DNA from: Prochlorococcus sp. AG-388-D03
Lineage (GTDB): Bacteria > Cyanobacteriota > Cyanobacteriia > PCC-6307 > Cyanobiaceae
Direction: 5' to 3'
NCBI GenBank assembly: GCA_003279875.1
Contig: QCGN01000001.1
Location: 124,001 to 188,000, forward strand
Length of the DNA stretch: 64,000 nucleotides
Part shown: positions 1 through 9,484 of the stretch, piece by piece
Layout of the letters: each line of letters starts with the position of its first letter
How positions within the stretch are numbered: the stretch's first letter is position 1
The notes under the pieces: model-generated
The model's input: the letters and a program-made list of their open reading frames with translations, nothing else
Told to the model about the DNA's origin: nothing
The model's database searches: none
Position numbers and translations under genes: made by a program

Positions 1-1184
1 GGTGCATTAATATCTTGAAGGTATTTGGTTATCTCTTCATTACTAAACTCAGGACCCAAATAGGTCCCTTTCATAGAGTCATTAGTGTTCACAATCCTCT
101 CCTTTTCTTGATGTTGATGCCATCCAACCAAGGCTGCACCCAGTGCCGAACCAGCATCCCCACTAGCAGGTTGAATCCAGATATCATCAAAGATCTTCGC
201 TAGAAGTAATTTCCCATTAGCAACACAATTAAGAGCAACTCCTCCAGCAAGACATATTTTTTTGACACCGGTTTCTTTCCTAAGTGATTTTGCTAATTTC
301 AGTACGATCTCTTCCGTCACAACCTGAATTGATGCTGCCAAATCCATATGGAACTGAGTGAGTTCAGTTTCTGCTTTTCGTGGTTGTCTACCGAAAAGTT
401 TATGGAACTTCCGTCCTGTCATACGGAACCCACGATGGAATTTAAAGTAACTGATGTCTAGACGGAATGTCCCGTCCTCTTTGATATCAATCAGATTTTC
501 CTTTATCGTATCAACATATCTGGGTTCTCCATATGGGGCGAGACCCATCAATTTATATTCACCAGAATTGACCTTAAATCCGCAAAAATAGGTGAAGGCA
601 GAATATAGCAATCCAAGGGAATGAGGAAAACTTATTTCCCATAGTGGTTTAATGCTCTTACCTTTACCAATCCAAGCAGACGTTGTTGCCCATTCTCCCA
701 CGCCATCCATACAAAGGACTAAAGACTCTTCAAACGGACTTGGGTAGAAGGCAGCAGCAGCGTGAGAAAGATGATGCTCTGAAAAAAGGAGGTCTGGCAT
801 AACAGACATCTGAGATCCAAAAGATGCTTGTACCTCTTTAAGATTCTTTTTGAGTAGTGTTTTTAAAAATAGTTTTTCCTTCAACCAAACTTGCATTGCT
901 GTAACAAACGATCTGCCTCCTCTTGGTGCACAGCCTAAATAAGTCTCTAAAAGACGTTCAAATGTAAGAAGAGGTTTTTCGTAATATACAACCTCTTTGA
1001 TATCTGAAAGACTGATTCCCTGAGATTTCAGACAGTAGGAGACTGCATTCTTTGGAAAGCCCGAATCATGCTTCTTCCTAGAGAATCTTTCTTCTTGAGC
1101 AGCAGCAATTATCTCTCCATTCTTTATTAGAGCAGCAGCACTGTCATGGTAATAACAAGACAAACCAAGAATATAAGAACTCAT
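1..1184 (-). CDS. carbamoyltransferase, NodU/CmcH family (3' end cut by window)
   Basis: Large carbamoyltransferase of the NodU/CmcH/TobZ type, which transfers a carbamoyl group from carbamoyl phosphate to a sugar or other hydroxyl via an adenylate intermediate. The frame opens at ATG 1184 and runs off the left edge without a stop, giving about 394 visible residues of a family usually 550-620 aa long. Visible are the Kae1-like N-terminal start (GLSCYYHDSAAAL, about 7-19), the EERFSRKKHD segment (31-40), the metal-binding HHLSH motif (137-141), a glycine-rich AGGVALN loop and the GDAGSALGAAL segment late in the fragment. Members often act in cell-surface or secondary-metabolite modification; the substrate here is unknown. 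Confidence 0.9.
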   Translation of the reverse strand, partial: MSSYILGLSCYYHDSAAALIKNGEIIAAAQEERFSRKKHDSGFPKNAVSYCLKSQGISLSDIKEVVYYEKPLLTFERLLETYLGCAPRGGRSFVTAMQVWLKEKLFLKTLLKKNLKEVQASFGSQMSVMPDLLFSEHHLSHAAAAFYPSPFEESLVLCMDGVGEWATTSAWIGKGKSIKPLWEISFPHSLGLLYSAFTYFCGFKVNSGEYKLMGLAPYGEPRYVDTIKENLIDIKEDGTFRLDISYFKFHRGFRMTGRKFHKLFGRQPRKAETELTQFHMDLAASIQVVTEEIVLKLAKSLRKETGVKKICLAGGVALNCVANGKLLLAKIFDDIWIQPASGDAGSALGAALVGWHQHQEKERIVNTNDSMKGTYLGPEFSNEEITKYLQDINA

Positions 1185-1431
1185 TAGATATAATCGAGAA
1201 ATTATATATTTCCCTAATACTCTACTTTTAAACAGGAAAAATAGACAACTACTATTTAACCTACATTAATTTTGAATTTTACTTCACTCACGATTTTAAC
1301 CACTTCTCGGTTGACGTAAATTATGAACCTATACAAATATCTATGTGAACTTAAATTTGCCAAAACTCTATTTTTCTTCAGTATAAGCTGAACATAAGCA
1401 CTTGTAAAAACTTCTACGAACCGCAAGTCTA

Positions 1432-1520
1432 CGGAGAGGGAGGGATTCGAACCCTCGACAAAAGTTACCTCCTGTAACTCCTTAGCAGGGAGCCGCTTTC
1501 AACCACTCAGCCACCTCTCC
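1432..1520 (-). tRNA. tRNA-Ser(GCU)
   Basis: Read on the minus strand the molecule begins GGAGAGG and ends CCTCTCC plus discriminator G, a perfect seven-pair acceptor stem. The anticodon loop CTGCTAA gives anticodon GCU (Ser, AGC/AGU). A long variable arm and the GGTTCGAAT T-loop confirm a class II serine tRNA, 89 nt without encoded CCA. Confidence 0.95.
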
Positions 1521-1581
1521 AGCTCTTATACAATATCAATTTTTTAGCAAACATTCAAAATTATTTATTTAATCGAAATGT

Positions 1582-2781
1582 CTAATCAACTTGGACTCTT
1601 GGTAATCTATTTTTAAAGGAGCAAAGAATTTCCCATGGAATGCTATTAGATTTATCTGCCCAATCAATCGGAGAAATTGTTTGCTCCCCCTCAGATCCTA
1701 GTAATAGCATTGTACTCCCAACTTTAATATCATTAGAATCTGTAATATCTACCATCATTTGATCCATTGTTATGGATCCTACCTGAGAATAAAGTTTTTT
1801 ATTATGAATCAAACTTATTTTGCCAGAGAGATTTCTAAAAATACCATCAGCATAACCAATACTTAAGACAGCTAACTTTGTTTTTCTATCACTAACAAAC
1901 TTATTTCCGTAACTTACTCCAATACCTTTTTCAATAGTTCGAACAAAAGTAACTTTAGCCTTCAAAAATAAAGCAGGTTTAAGAAACAACTTTTCGTTTA
2001 TCTTTACTAATGGGTCATAACCATACATGGCCAACCCAACCCGTACCATATCAAAATGAAAATCTTTACCAATAATCATTCCAGCAGAGTTTGCGAGATG
2101 AATCTTGATATTTTTTGTATTATCAATACATATAAGTTTCAATAATTCTTGAAATTTTTCTCTTTGTAATTGTGCGCTACTTTTGGGATTTAATGCATTC
2201 TTTTCATCTGCGCAGGCAAGATGACTATATATTCCTTTTATAGCAATATTTTCAAGAGATTTAATATTATTAAATTGTTGAACAAATTGATTACATGCAA
2301 ATCCCAATCTTGACATCCCGGTATCAACTTTTAGATGTAACGAAAATTTCAAATTATTACTCTTTCCAATGTTATTGCAAATCAAGCATTCTCTAATAGA
2401 ACTAACAGTTGGCATCAAATTATTTCTAAAACATATTAATAAATCTTTTTTTTCATAGAGATTACCAAGTACAAGAATTGGAACATTTATTCCAAAAGAA
2501 CGAAGTTTAATTCCCTCCTTTAAGGTTGCTACCCCTAATTGAGACGCACCACCTTTAATTGCATTTTCAGACACAACTTTCGCATCATGTCCATATCCAT
2601 CAGCTTTAACGACTGCCATGAATTCACAATTATTTTTTAATTTTGATCTTAATTGCCTAACATTAGACTCTATTGCTTTACCACTCACTTCTATCCATGC
2701 TCTTTGAGTTGGATCAATTTCTCCTTCAAAATTTAAGTTGGTATCGACATTATTTTTTCGATTATTAAAGAGAATCTGCAT
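1582..2781 (-). CDS. alr: alanine racemase
   Basis: PLP-dependent racemase making D-alanine for peptidoglycan. ATG 2781 gives 399 aa; an in-frame TTG at 2796 would add five residues and is less likely. The PLP-binding lysine lies in VVKADGYGH (K59), the second catalytic base is Y291 in GVSYGNKF, and RLGF and IHLANSAG segments are typical. A non-conserved N-terminal tail of about 25 residues precedes the TIM-barrel domain. It is divergent from the HNH gene, with only 70 bp between the two ATGs, so the promoters must be packed together. Confidence 0.95.
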   Translation of the reverse strand: MQILFNNRKNNVDTNLNFEGEIDPTQRAWIEVSGKAIESNVRQLRSKLKNNCEFMAVVKADGYGHDAKVVSENAIKGGASQLGVATLKEGIKLRSFGINVPILVLGNLYEKKDLLICFRNNLMPTVSSIRECLICNNIGKSNNLKFSLHLKVDTGMSRLGFACNQFVQQFNNIKSLENIAIKGIYSHLACADEKNALNPKSSAQLQREKFQELLKLICIDNTKNIKIHLANSAGMIIGKDFHFDMVRVGLAMYGYDPLVKINEKLFLKPALFLKAKVTFVRTIEKGIGVSYGNKFVSDRKTKLAVLSIGYADGIFRNLSGKISLIHNKKLYSQVGSITMDQMMVDITDSNDIKVGSTMLLLGSEGEQTISPIDWADKSNSIPWEILCSFKNRLPRVQVD

Positions 2782-2851
2782 TGAATGTTTGCGCAATTAT
2801 ATGCGCTTATTTAAATATACCGCTAGCATGACATGTAAATTGATTTTTGGC

Positions 2852-3358
2852 ATGAGCCAGACTCTTGTTTTAAATGCTTCCTATGAACCTTTAAATATAA
2901 CTTCTTGGCGTAGAGCTGTCATTTTAATGATTAAAGGTAAAGCAGAAAGTCTAGAAGAAGATCAATCATACCTAATTCATGATGGTCAAAAACTACCTAC
3001 TGTTATTAGACTTCGTTATTACGTTAAAGTCCCCTTCAGAGAAGTAGCCCTGACAAGAAAAAATATACTTTTAAGAGATAATAACTCCTGCCAATATTGC
3101 AACCATAGAGGTAGCGATTTATCGATAGATCATGTTTTACCAAGGAGCAGGGGTGGAACTGATAATTGGGAAAATGTAACAACAGCATGTCTTAGATGTA
3201 ATGTTCAAAAAGGCAGTAGAACTCCTGAAGAAGCAAATATGCCTTTAAAAAGAAAGCCATACCGCCCATTAAGCAATCTAAATTTTGAAGCTACAAGACA
3301 AATAGACTCTGGCAAACACAAAGAATGGAGTAAATATGTTATTGGTTTAGCTGCTTAA
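2852..3358 (+). CDS. HNH endonuclease family protein
   Basis: 168-aa HNH nuclease-fold protein. The zinc knuckle ligands are C80/C83 and C113/C116 and the catalytic core is DH (93-94) followed by LPRSRGGTDNWENV. The start is placed at ATG 2852 because the family begins MSQTLVLNASYEPL; the frame stays open upstream over alr but that part shows no conserved sequence. Single-domain HNH proteins with this N-terminal half are widespread single-copy housekeeping genes in cyanobacteria and are not obviously mobile. The biological target is unknown. The gene converges on prfA with 11 bp between stops. Confidence 0.9.
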   Translation: MSQTLVLNASYEPLNITSWRRAVILMIKGKAESLEEDQSYLIHDGQKLPTVIRLRYYVKVPFREVALTRKNILLRDNNSCQYCNHRGSDLSIDHVLPRSRGGTDNWENVTTACLRCNVQKGSRTPEEANMPLKRKPYRPLSNLNFEATRQIDSGKHKEWSKYVIGLAA

Positions 3359-3369
3359 CTTTAAAAAAT

Positions 3370-4464
3370 TTAATTTTCACTCTCATTAAAATCTTCCATC
3401 ATCCTTTTTTGTTCTTGAGCTATACAAGCATCAATCACTTCGTCTAATTGTCCAGCCAGAATTGGCTCTAAAGCAAAATTAGAACTTAATCTATGATCAG
3501 TAGTTCTATTATCCTTAAAATTATAAGTTCTAATTTTTTCGCTTCTATCTCCAGTTCCAACTTGCATTAACCTTTGTGACCTCTCCTTAGCATTAGCTTC
3601 TTTCAATTGAATTTCATATAACTTAGCTCTTAAAATTTCCATAGCTCTCTCACGATTTTGTAATTGAGATCTTTCTTGAGTACAAAATACTCTTATACCT
3701 GTCGGCTTGTGAATAAGATCTATAGCAGTTTCTACTTTGTTAACATTTTGACCTCCAGCACCACCTGACCTTGCTGTACCAATTTCTAAATCAGTTGGAT
3801 CTATTTTAACTTCAACTGGATCAGCCTCAGGCATAACAGCGACTGTTGCTGTAGAAGTATGAACTCTACCTTGAGATTCAGTCGCTGGAACTCTTTGAAC
3901 TCTATGAACACCCGCCTCAAATTTCAATTGACTATAAACAGAATCTCCTTTTACAGAAATAACTAATTCTTTAAATCCCCCCATATCCGATTCTGAGGCA
4001 CTAATAGGTTTTACTGACCACCCAATTTTTTGTCCATATCTTTCATACATTCTTGCTAAATCACCGGCCCAAATACAAGCTTCATTTCCTCCAGCTCCAG
4101 CTCTAATCTCAAGCATTACACTTCTTTCATCTCGTGGATCTTTGGGTAATAAGGCAATTGTTACTTTCTGAATAAGTGAATTCTTAAGTACTTCTAGACT
4201 GCATAATTCTTCATTGATTAACAATTCCATATCCTTATCGTTTCTATTATCTTTAAGCAATTGTTTGGAATCATCAATTTCTTTATCAGTATCTAGCAAT
4301 TGATTAAAATCAAGGACCAAAGGTTCCAATTTAGCCCTCTCTTTTGCTATTGATTCTAATTTTTTTGGATTATTTGCAATATCAGGATCTGCCAACTGCA
4401 TTTCTAAATTTGCAAAACTTTCTGAAGCAGTTTTCAACCTTGCAATTAATGTTGTATATTCCAA
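3370..4464 (-). CDS. prfA: peptide chain release factor 1
   Basis: Class I release factor recognising UAA and UAG and triggering peptidyl-tRNA hydrolysis. The catalytic GGQ is at 237-239 and the RF1-type codon-recognition PAT tripeptide at 193-195 in [10 protein letters not shown], which separates it from RF2 (SPF). Full length at 364 aa. The start is TTG 4464: the first residues ([10 protein letters not shown]) match the usual family N-terminus and no ATG occurs before residue 22. It is the last gene of the ribosomal-protein block, after rpmE. Confidence 0.95.
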   Translation of the reverse strand: MEYTTLIARLKTASESFANLEMQLADPDIANNPKKLESIAKERAKLEPLVLDFNQLLDTDKEIDDSKQLLKDNRNDKDMELLINEELCSLEVLKNSLIQKVTIALLPKDPRDERSVMLEIRAGAGGNEACIWAGDLARMYERYGQKIGWSVKPISASESDMGGFKELVISVKGDSVYSQLKFEAGVHRVQRVPATESQGRVHTSTATVAVMPEADPVEVKIDPTDLEIGTARSGGAGGQNVNKVETAIDLIHKPTGIRVFCTQERSQLQNRERAMEILRAKLYEIQLKEANAKERSQRLMQVGTGDRSEKIRTYNFKDNRTTDHRLSSNFALEPILAGQLDEVIDACIAQEQKRMMEDFNESEN

Positions 4465-4498
4465 TTTAAGTTTTGCTTAAAATTTGATTTGTAAATTT

Positions 4499-4759
4499 CT
4501 ATTTATCTGATTCTTTTGATTGTTTTGTTTCTGGTGAAGTAGCTGAATCAGCAGACCCCATTCCATATTTTTTCATAAATCTATCAACTCTACCTTCAGT
4601 ATCAAGAATTTTTTGAGTTCCTGTAAAGAAAGGATGATTACCACTCCAAACATCAACATGTAATTCAGGTTTAGTCGAACCTGTTGTCATTACAACTTCT
4701 CCATTACAAATAACTTTTGCATCTGGGTACCATTTAGGATGAATTTCTGATTTAGGCAT
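4499..4759 (-). CDS. rpmE: 50S ribosomal protein L31
   Basis: 86-aa L31 starting at ATG 4759 (MPKSEIHPKWYPDAKV). The conserved NHPFFTGTQ segment and the VDRFMKKYG C-terminal helix are present. Where zinc-binding L31 has a CxxC before HPFFTG, this protein has WSGN; only one cysteine (C18) remains, so it is the zinc-free form. A Ser/Glu/Lys-rich tail follows. It lies 10 bp after rpsI. Confidence 0.95.
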   Translation of the reverse strand: MPKSEIHPKWYPDAKVICNGEVVMTTGSTKPELHVDVWSGNHPFFTGTQKILDTEGRVDRFMKKYGMGSADSATSPETKQSKESDK

Positions 4760-4769
4760 AATAAAGATT

Positions 4770-5180
4770 TTAACGTTTAGAGAATTGAGGGGCTTTTCTA
4801 GCTTTTTTAAGACCATATTTTCTTCTTTCTTTTGCTCTGGGGTCTCTACTAAGATGACCTTCTGTTTTTAAAGGCTTTCTATTATCTGGTGATAAGCCAC
4901 AAAGAGCTCTAGCTGCTCCTTGTTTGATTGCGTCTGCCTGTCCTGTTAAACCACCACCAAAAACATTTACAAAAATATCATAAGAGTTTTCAAGACCTAA
5001 AGTTTGCAAAGGTGCTTTAACAGAATTTAAGTGTGACGGGTTAAAGTTTAAGTAATCATCACCAGAACGACCATTGATTTTTATTTGTCCATTCCCTGGA
5101 ATCAAACGAACTCTTGCAACTGAAGTTTTTCTTCTTCCAGTACCCCAATAAACGGCTTTGTTTTTTATTTGACTATTCAT
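4770..5180 (-). CDS. rpsI: 30S ribosomal protein S9
   Basis: 136 aa, the full length for S9. Visible are the N-terminal [16 protein letters not shown] motif, the [16 protein letters not shown] core, and the invariant basic tail [11 protein letters not shown] that reaches the P-site tRNA. ATG start. It follows rplM by 9 bp, the standard bacterial L13-S9 pair. Confidence 0.97.
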   Translation of the reverse strand: MNSQIKNKAVYWGTGRRKTSVARVRLIPGNGQIKINGRSGDDYLNFNPSHLNSVKAPLQTLGLENSYDIFVNVFGGGLTGQADAIKQGAARALCGLSPDNRKPLKTEGHLSRDPRAKERRKYGLKKARKAPQFSKR

Positions 5181-5189
5181 TGTTAAAAC

Positions 5190-5621
5190 TTAACTATTTA
5201 ATAATACAGGATTTTGTGCAGCATGAGGATGATCTGAACCTTTATAAACTTTTAATTTCTTGAATTGCTGTCTCCCCAATGAATTATGAGGAAGCATTCC
5301 TTTAACCGCTTGCTCAATTATCCTCTCAGGAATTCTTTCTTGAAGCGATTCGAATTTTTCAACTTTCATTCCTCCTGGTCTGCCAGAGTGCCTTCTATAT
5401 AATTTCTGTGATGCTTTTTTACCTGTTACCTCTACTTTTTCGGCGTTTACAACAATCACAAAATCACCAGTGTCCAAATGAGGGGTGAATGTTGGTTTAT
5501 TCTTTCCTCTCAAAACAGCCGCTATCTCTGTAGAAAGTCTGCCAAGTGTCTTATCTTTAGCATCAACTAAAAACCAATTCCTTTCAATATTTTCTATGGA
5601 GGGAGTGATAGTTTTATTCAT
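5190..5621 (-). CDS. rplM: 50S ribosomal protein L13
   Basis: 143 aa. The [33 protein letters not shown] and [13 protein letters not shown] segments are diagnostic for L13. ATG start. It precedes rpsI and follows truA after a 120-bp A+T-rich gap that may carry a promoter; no clear element was resolved in it. Confidence 0.97.
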   Translation of the reverse strand: MNKTITPSIENIERNWFLVDAKDKTLGRLSTEIAAVLRGKNKPTFTPHLDTGDFVIVVNAEKVEVTGKKASQKLYRRHSGRPGGMKVEKFESLQERIPERIIEQAVKGMLPHNSLGRQQFKKLKVYKGSDHPHAAQNPVLLNS

Positions 5622-5741
5622 TTATAAATGTTTTTCAGAATAAATTCAACAAGTATTAAATTCTACATTATTGAAGGAAGAATAAACAATTATTTTTGAT
5701 TATCTAAATATATTATTTGAGGATATAGAAAATTTTCCAAG

Positions 5742-6548
5742 CTAGGAGTAACCTCTAATTACAAATTTTGGAAAAAGATCATTTTTATTAATCCCTTTAA
5801 AAATATTTTCTTCATATACTGAGTTTACAAAACATAAACCTTTTGCTGGCGCTGATTCGCGAACATCATGTTTCTTTTTATAAATCCATCTATCTTTAAA
5901 AATATCTGGTGTTATTTTCTTTTCTCCTACTAAAACAAGTTGACCCACTATTGAACGGACCATTCCATAAAGAAATCCTGAAGCTTTTATATCTATCAAA
6001 ATCAAATCCTCAATCCTTTCTAATTTTATGTATTTTATTGTTGTAACAGAATTTGATCTATTACTCCCACTCTTTTGAAAAGCAAAAAAATCATGTTCTC
6101 CAAGCATTCCATCTAAGGCCTTTGACATTGAACACTCATCAAGATATTTTTGATATCTATGCCATGACCAATTATTTAAAAATAAATTAGGAATCTTACT
6201 ATTATTAATTACGTATCGATAATGTCTATAAACTGCAGAATAGCAGGCGTGCCAGGTATTTTTTACCTCTACTGATTCTAAAATTCTGATGGTCTGAGGT
6301 AATCTGCAATTTAATACATCTGCATAACGATCAATTGGAATTATAAAATCAATATCAAAATGCACTACTTGTCCAGATGCATGGACGCCAGCATCTGTTC
6401 TACCTGATGCAAATGTTTTTATATTTTGATTTGATATTCTAAAAAGGCAATTTTCAATTGTCTCTTGAACACTTATTGCATTTTTCTGTCTTTGCCAACC
6501 TGAAAAGTAGGATCCATCGTATTGGATAACTAAAGCTACTCTTTTCAA
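5742..6548 (-). CDS. truA: tRNA pseudouridine(38-40) synthase
   Basis: Isomerises uridines 38-40 in the anticodon stem-loop of tRNAs. The catalytic aspartate is D52 in ASGRTDAGVHASGQV, and the N-terminal IQYDGSYFSGWQRQ motif and the SGFLYGMVRSIVG segment are typical. 268 aa. The start is TTG at 6548; there is no nearby in-frame ATG and the family N-terminus begins exactly here. It lies between rplQ and rplM, as in many cyanobacteria. Confidence 0.95.
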   Translation of the reverse strand: MKRVALVIQYDGSYFSGWQRQKNAISVQETIENCLFRISNQNIKTFASGRTDAGVHASGQVVHFDIDFIIPIDRYADVLNCRLPQTIRILESVEVKNTWHACYSAVYRHYRYVINNSKIPNLFLNNWSWHRYQKYLDECSMSKALDGMLGEHDFFAFQKSGSNRSNSVTTIKYIKLERIEDLILIDIKASGFLYGMVRSIVGQLVLVGEKKITPDIFKDRWIYKKKHDVRESAPAKGLCFVNSVYEENIFKGINKNDLFPKFVIRGYS

Positions 6549-6577
6549 AGGTTATAATTTAAATTATTTTTCTGACT

Positions 6578-6928
6578 TCAAACAAGTTCGATAATAGCCA
6601 TTTGGGCATTGTCACCTTTTCTAGCTACAGTTCTAACAATTCGTGTATAACCACCATTTCTATCTCCATATCTTTCTTGAGCTTTCTCGAATAGTGAATG
6701 AACTAATTTTTTATCATAAATAAAACCAATAGCTCTTCTTCTGGCAGATAAAGTACCCTCCTTTGCTAAGGAGATCATTCTTTCCGCCTCATTTCTTAAA
6801 GCTTTAGCTCTTGCTTTAGTTGTTGTAACTCTACCTTCTCTAATAAGTTGGGTAGTTAAACCTCTAAGAAGAGCTTTTCTTTGATCAGCTGGTTTACTTA
6901 AAAGAGGAATTCTAAGTTGATGTCTCAT
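6578..6928 (-). CDS. rplQ: 50S ribosomal protein L17
   Basis: 116 aa, the short bacterial form. Begins [20 protein letters not shown], with [17 protein letters not shown] and GGYTRIVRT conserved. ATG start. It follows rpoA by 14 bp, the usual end of the alpha operon. Confidence 0.97.
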   Translation of the reverse strand: MRHQLRIPLLSKPADQRKALLRGLTTQLIREGRVTTTKARAKALRNEAERMISLAKEGTLSARRRAIGFIYDKKLVHSLFEKAQERYGDRNGGYTRIVRTVARKGDNAQMAIIELV

Positions 6929-6942
6929 AATCTCAAAATTTG

Positions 6943-7881
6943 TTAAACAGATGTCCTGCTTTGTGGAATTGAAATTCCTATTCGCTCAAGAGCTTCAATA
7001 ACCTCATCCGCAGATTTCGAGCCGAAGTTCTTAATTTCTAAAAGATCTTCATAACTGAACCCCATCAAATCTGATACAGAATTGACTTGTGCTCTTTTCA
7101 AACAATTATAAGCTCTAACGGACAAGTTTAGTTCTTCTAATGGAATTTGAGCTTCAGGAGAAGGTTCTGGTTCTTCAGGTATTTCTTCAACCATTGTAAC
7201 TGTTGCTAGGGGCTGAAAGAGTTCAATTAACTGGTTTGCTGCTTCAGCAATTGCATCATCAGGGCTCGTTGAACCATCCGTTACAACTTCCATTTTTAAT
7301 CTTTCTCTACCAGTTCCTCCTTCTGCCACAGCAGTTTCATCTATTGTAAAATTAACTCTCTTGACAGGCATAAAAACAGCATCAATTTGAAGTAAGTCAA
7401 TAGCTGTAGTTTCTTGGTTTCTGCGATCTACAGGTCTATAACCAACTCCTCTTTCTACATGAATTTCCAGCTCTAGATTATGTCCTGCTTGAATTGTTGC
7501 AATAGGTTTTTCACCATCAACAATCTCAACTTGAGAAGAAAATTGTATGTCATTTGCCTTTACTTCCATTGGGCCACTTACAACTAATCTTCCAATCTCA
7601 AGTTCTGGGTTAGAACTATTAATAGAAAGTTGCTTACAATTTAAAAGAATATCTAAAACATCTTCTCTAACTCCTGGGATAGTGGCATATTCATGATTAA
7701 TTCCTGCTATTCTTACAGCAGTAACAGCACTTCCTTCAAGTCCTCCCATAAGAACTCTTCTTAAAGAGTTACCGAGAGTTGTAGCTTGTCCTCTTTCTAA
7801 AGGGCCAATTAAAAATGTTCCTGTTTGGGAGCGGTCATCTGATGTTTGATGATCGATTCTGTCAATCTGGTATTGCAACAC
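6943..7881 (-). CDS. rpoA: RNA polymerase subunit alpha
   Basis: 312 aa: an N-terminal dimerisation domain (about 1-228, with [19 protein letters not shown]), an acidic Pro/Glu linker ([13 protein letters not shown]), and the C-terminal domain with helix-hairpin-helix [16 protein letters not shown] that contacts UP elements and activators. The start is GTG 7881 (MLQYQIDRI). The 50-nt leader between rpsK and rpoA is unusual: the mRNA strand carries a run of seven C, then a run of seven U, just before the start and no purine-rich ribosome-binding site. Confidence 0.97.
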   Translation of the reverse strand: MLQYQIDRIDHQTSDDRSQTGTFLIGPLERGQATTLGNSLRRVLMGGLEGSAVTAVRIAGINHEYATIPGVREDVLDILLNCKQLSINSSNPELEIGRLVVSGPMEVKANDIQFSSQVEIVDGEKPIATIQAGHNLELEIHVERGVGYRPVDRRNQETTAIDLLQIDAVFMPVKRVNFTIDETAVAEGGTGRERLKMEVVTDGSTSPDDAIAEAANQLIELFQPLATVTMVEEIPEEPEPSPEAQIPLEELNLSVRAYNCLKRAQVNSVSDLMGFSYEDLLEIKNFGSKSADEVIEALERIGISIPQSRTSV

Positions 7882-7931
7882 GGAAAAAAAGGGTTGAATG
7901 TTTGGGGGGGTTGGTGGGAAATGGTTAAGTT

Positions 7932-8324
7932 CTAAACGCGTCTACGTTTAGGTCTTCTGCATCCATTATGAGGTAATGGAGTTACATCTCTTATTAGAGT
8001 TATTTCTAAACCAGCAACTTGTAAAGCTCTTATGGCGGTTTCCCTACCTGAGCCAGGGCCTCTAACTAGTACTTCTATTTGCCTCATCCCTTGATCAAGC
8101 GCCCTTTTAGCTGCGGCTTCGGCAGCTGTTTGAGCCGCAAATGGAGTTCCTTTTCTAGCACCTTTAAAACCACTAGCTCCTGCAGAGGACCAAGAAATTA
8201 CATGACCTGAAGAATCAGTAATAGATACGATAGTGTTATTAAAAGTACTTTGAATATGTACTACACCGTTGGGGATATTTTTCTTTGATTTCTTTGAACC
8301 TGTTTTTTTTACTGGAGCTGCCAT
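7932..8324 (-). CDS. rpsK: 30S ribosomal protein S11
   Basis: 130 aa. The [37 protein letters not shown] and [12 protein letters not shown] segments and the basic C-terminus [12 protein letters not shown] are diagnostic for S11. ATG start. It follows rpsM by 40 bp. Confidence 0.97.
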   Translation of the reverse strand: MAAPVKKTGSKKSKKNIPNGVVHIQSTFNNTIVSITDSSGHVISWSSAGASGFKGARKGTPFAAQTAAEAAAKRALDQGMRQIEVLVRGPGSGRETAIRALQVAGLEITLIRDVTPLPHNGCRRPKRRRV

Positions 8325-8364
8325 AATAGTTTGATTGATTACGATTTTTTATATAAAGAGTTAA

Positions 8365-8730
8365 TTATTTTTTCCTACCCGCAACAGTTTTTCTTGAGCC
8401 TCGTCTAGTTCTAGCATTAGTTCTTGTTCTCTGTCCTCTCACTGGGAGACTCATTCTATGTCTCCTACCTCTAACGCAACCAATATCTTGCAAGCGTTTT
8501 AAAGCCATTCCTTCTTGCCTACGCAAATCACCTTCTACAGTGAAATCTTCTGCGGCACCTCTCAATTTTTGTACATCACTATCCGATAAATCTTTAACAC
8601 GAATATCAGGATTAATTCCTGTATTTGAAAGGATTAATTTTGATCTTGTTAGACCAATTCCATAGATGTATGTAAGTGCAATTTCAACTCGTTTTTCACG
8701 AGGTATGTCAATTCCTGCAATCCTGGCCAC
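8365..8730 (-). CDS. rpsM: 30S ribosomal protein S13
   Basis: 121 aa. [21 protein letters not shown] and YIYGIG are the family N-terminus; the [14 protein letters not shown] tail contacts P-site tRNA. GTG start at 8730, fixed by the invariant ARIAG that follows it. Located 44 bp after rpmJ. Confidence 0.97.
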   Translation of the reverse strand: MARIAGIDIPREKRVEIALTYIYGIGLTRSKLILSNTGINPDIRVKDLSDSDVQKLRGAAEDFTVEGDLRRQEGMALKRLQDIGCVRGRRHRMSLPVRGQRTRTNARTRRGSRKTVAGRKK

Positions 8731-8774
8731 TTGTTTCGAATTAGTAAAAGGTTTTAATTTAATGTCATCAAAGA

Positions 8775-8891
8775 TTAACCTTGACGCTGTTTATGTCTAG
8801 GGCTCGCGGTGCAAATAACCATTACCCTGCCATGTCTACGAATAACACGACATTTGTCACACATCTTTTTTACTGAGGCTCTAACCTTCAT
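8775..8891 (-). CDS. rpmJ: 50S ribosomal protein L36
   Basis: 38-aa protein between adk and rpsM, beginning [11 protein letters not shown] at ATG 8891 and ending at TAA 8775. It keeps the full zinc ribbon C11, C14, C27 and H33, so it is the zinc-binding form, in contrast to the zinc-free L31 in this window. The closest upstream gene is adk; infA, which often precedes rpmJ, is absent here. Confidence 0.95.
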   Translation of the reverse strand: MKVRASVKKMCDKCRVIRRHGRVMVICTASPRHKQRQG

Positions 8892-8935
8892 AAGGTTTTC
8901 TCATTAAAATGTTAATTTTATATTCTACATCATCA

Positions 8936-9484
8936 TCAAGCCATTTTATGTTTTATATCAGCAGAAATAGTTTTTAGATCATCATTAGCATTTATATATT
9001 TTAATAAAGAGAGACTTTTATAGTATTCAATCAATGGCTCTGTAGTTTCCTTATAAATTTTTAATCTTGTTTTAATAGCTTCTTCATTATCATCTTTTCT
9101 GCCCCTCATAAGTAAACGCTTTATTAAAACTTCTTCTGGGATATCTAAATAAAATACAATCTCTAAAGGTTGATTGATATTCATCAAGACATCATTTAGA
9201 GAATTCACTTGAGACAAATTTCTAGGATAACCATCTAAAATCCAACCTTTATTATCTTTATCCAAATTCTTTTTAACAATTTCTAAAACTAGTTGATCAC
9301 TCACAAGTTCCCCTTTATTCATAATATCTTTTACTTGTTTACCCAAATCAGTATCCAAATCAATTTCTTTTCTTAATAATTCTCCAGTTGATAAGTGTAA
9401 ATAAGAGTTAGTTTCACTTAAGAGGGCTGCTTGAGTTCCTTTCCCTGCTCCAGGTGGGCCTAAAAATAGTAAATGTTTTTTCAT
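8936..9484 (-). CDS. adk: adenylate kinase
   Basis: Catalyses ATP + AMP to 2 ADP. 182 aa, the short-lid form: P-loop [10 protein letters not shown] (about 9-18), STGELLR AMP-binding segment, DGYPRN motif, and a brief lid around [10 protein letters not shown] instead of a zinc lid. The ATG overlaps the secY stop by one base (TAATG), so translation is probably coupled. The secY-adk-rpmJ order is conserved in cyanobacteria. Confidence 0.96.
   Translation of the reverse strand: MKKHLLFLGPPGAGKGTQAALLSETNSYLHLSTGELLRKEIDLDTDLGKQVKDIMNKGELVSDQLVLEIVKKNLDKDNKGWILDGYPRNLSQVNSLNDVLMNINQPLEIVFYLDIPEEVLIKRLLMRGRKDDNEEAIKTRLKIYKETTEPLIEYYKSLSLLKYINANDDLKTISADIKHKMA

Noticed and set aside
1185-1431. Gap between carbamoyltransferase and tRNA-Ser
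   Set aside because: A+T-rich with no coding frame, repeat or confident promoter.
2738-2851. Longer HNH protein starting upstream at 2738
   Set aside because: The extra 38 residues overlap alr antisense and are not like the family; ATG 2852 fits the conserved N-terminus.
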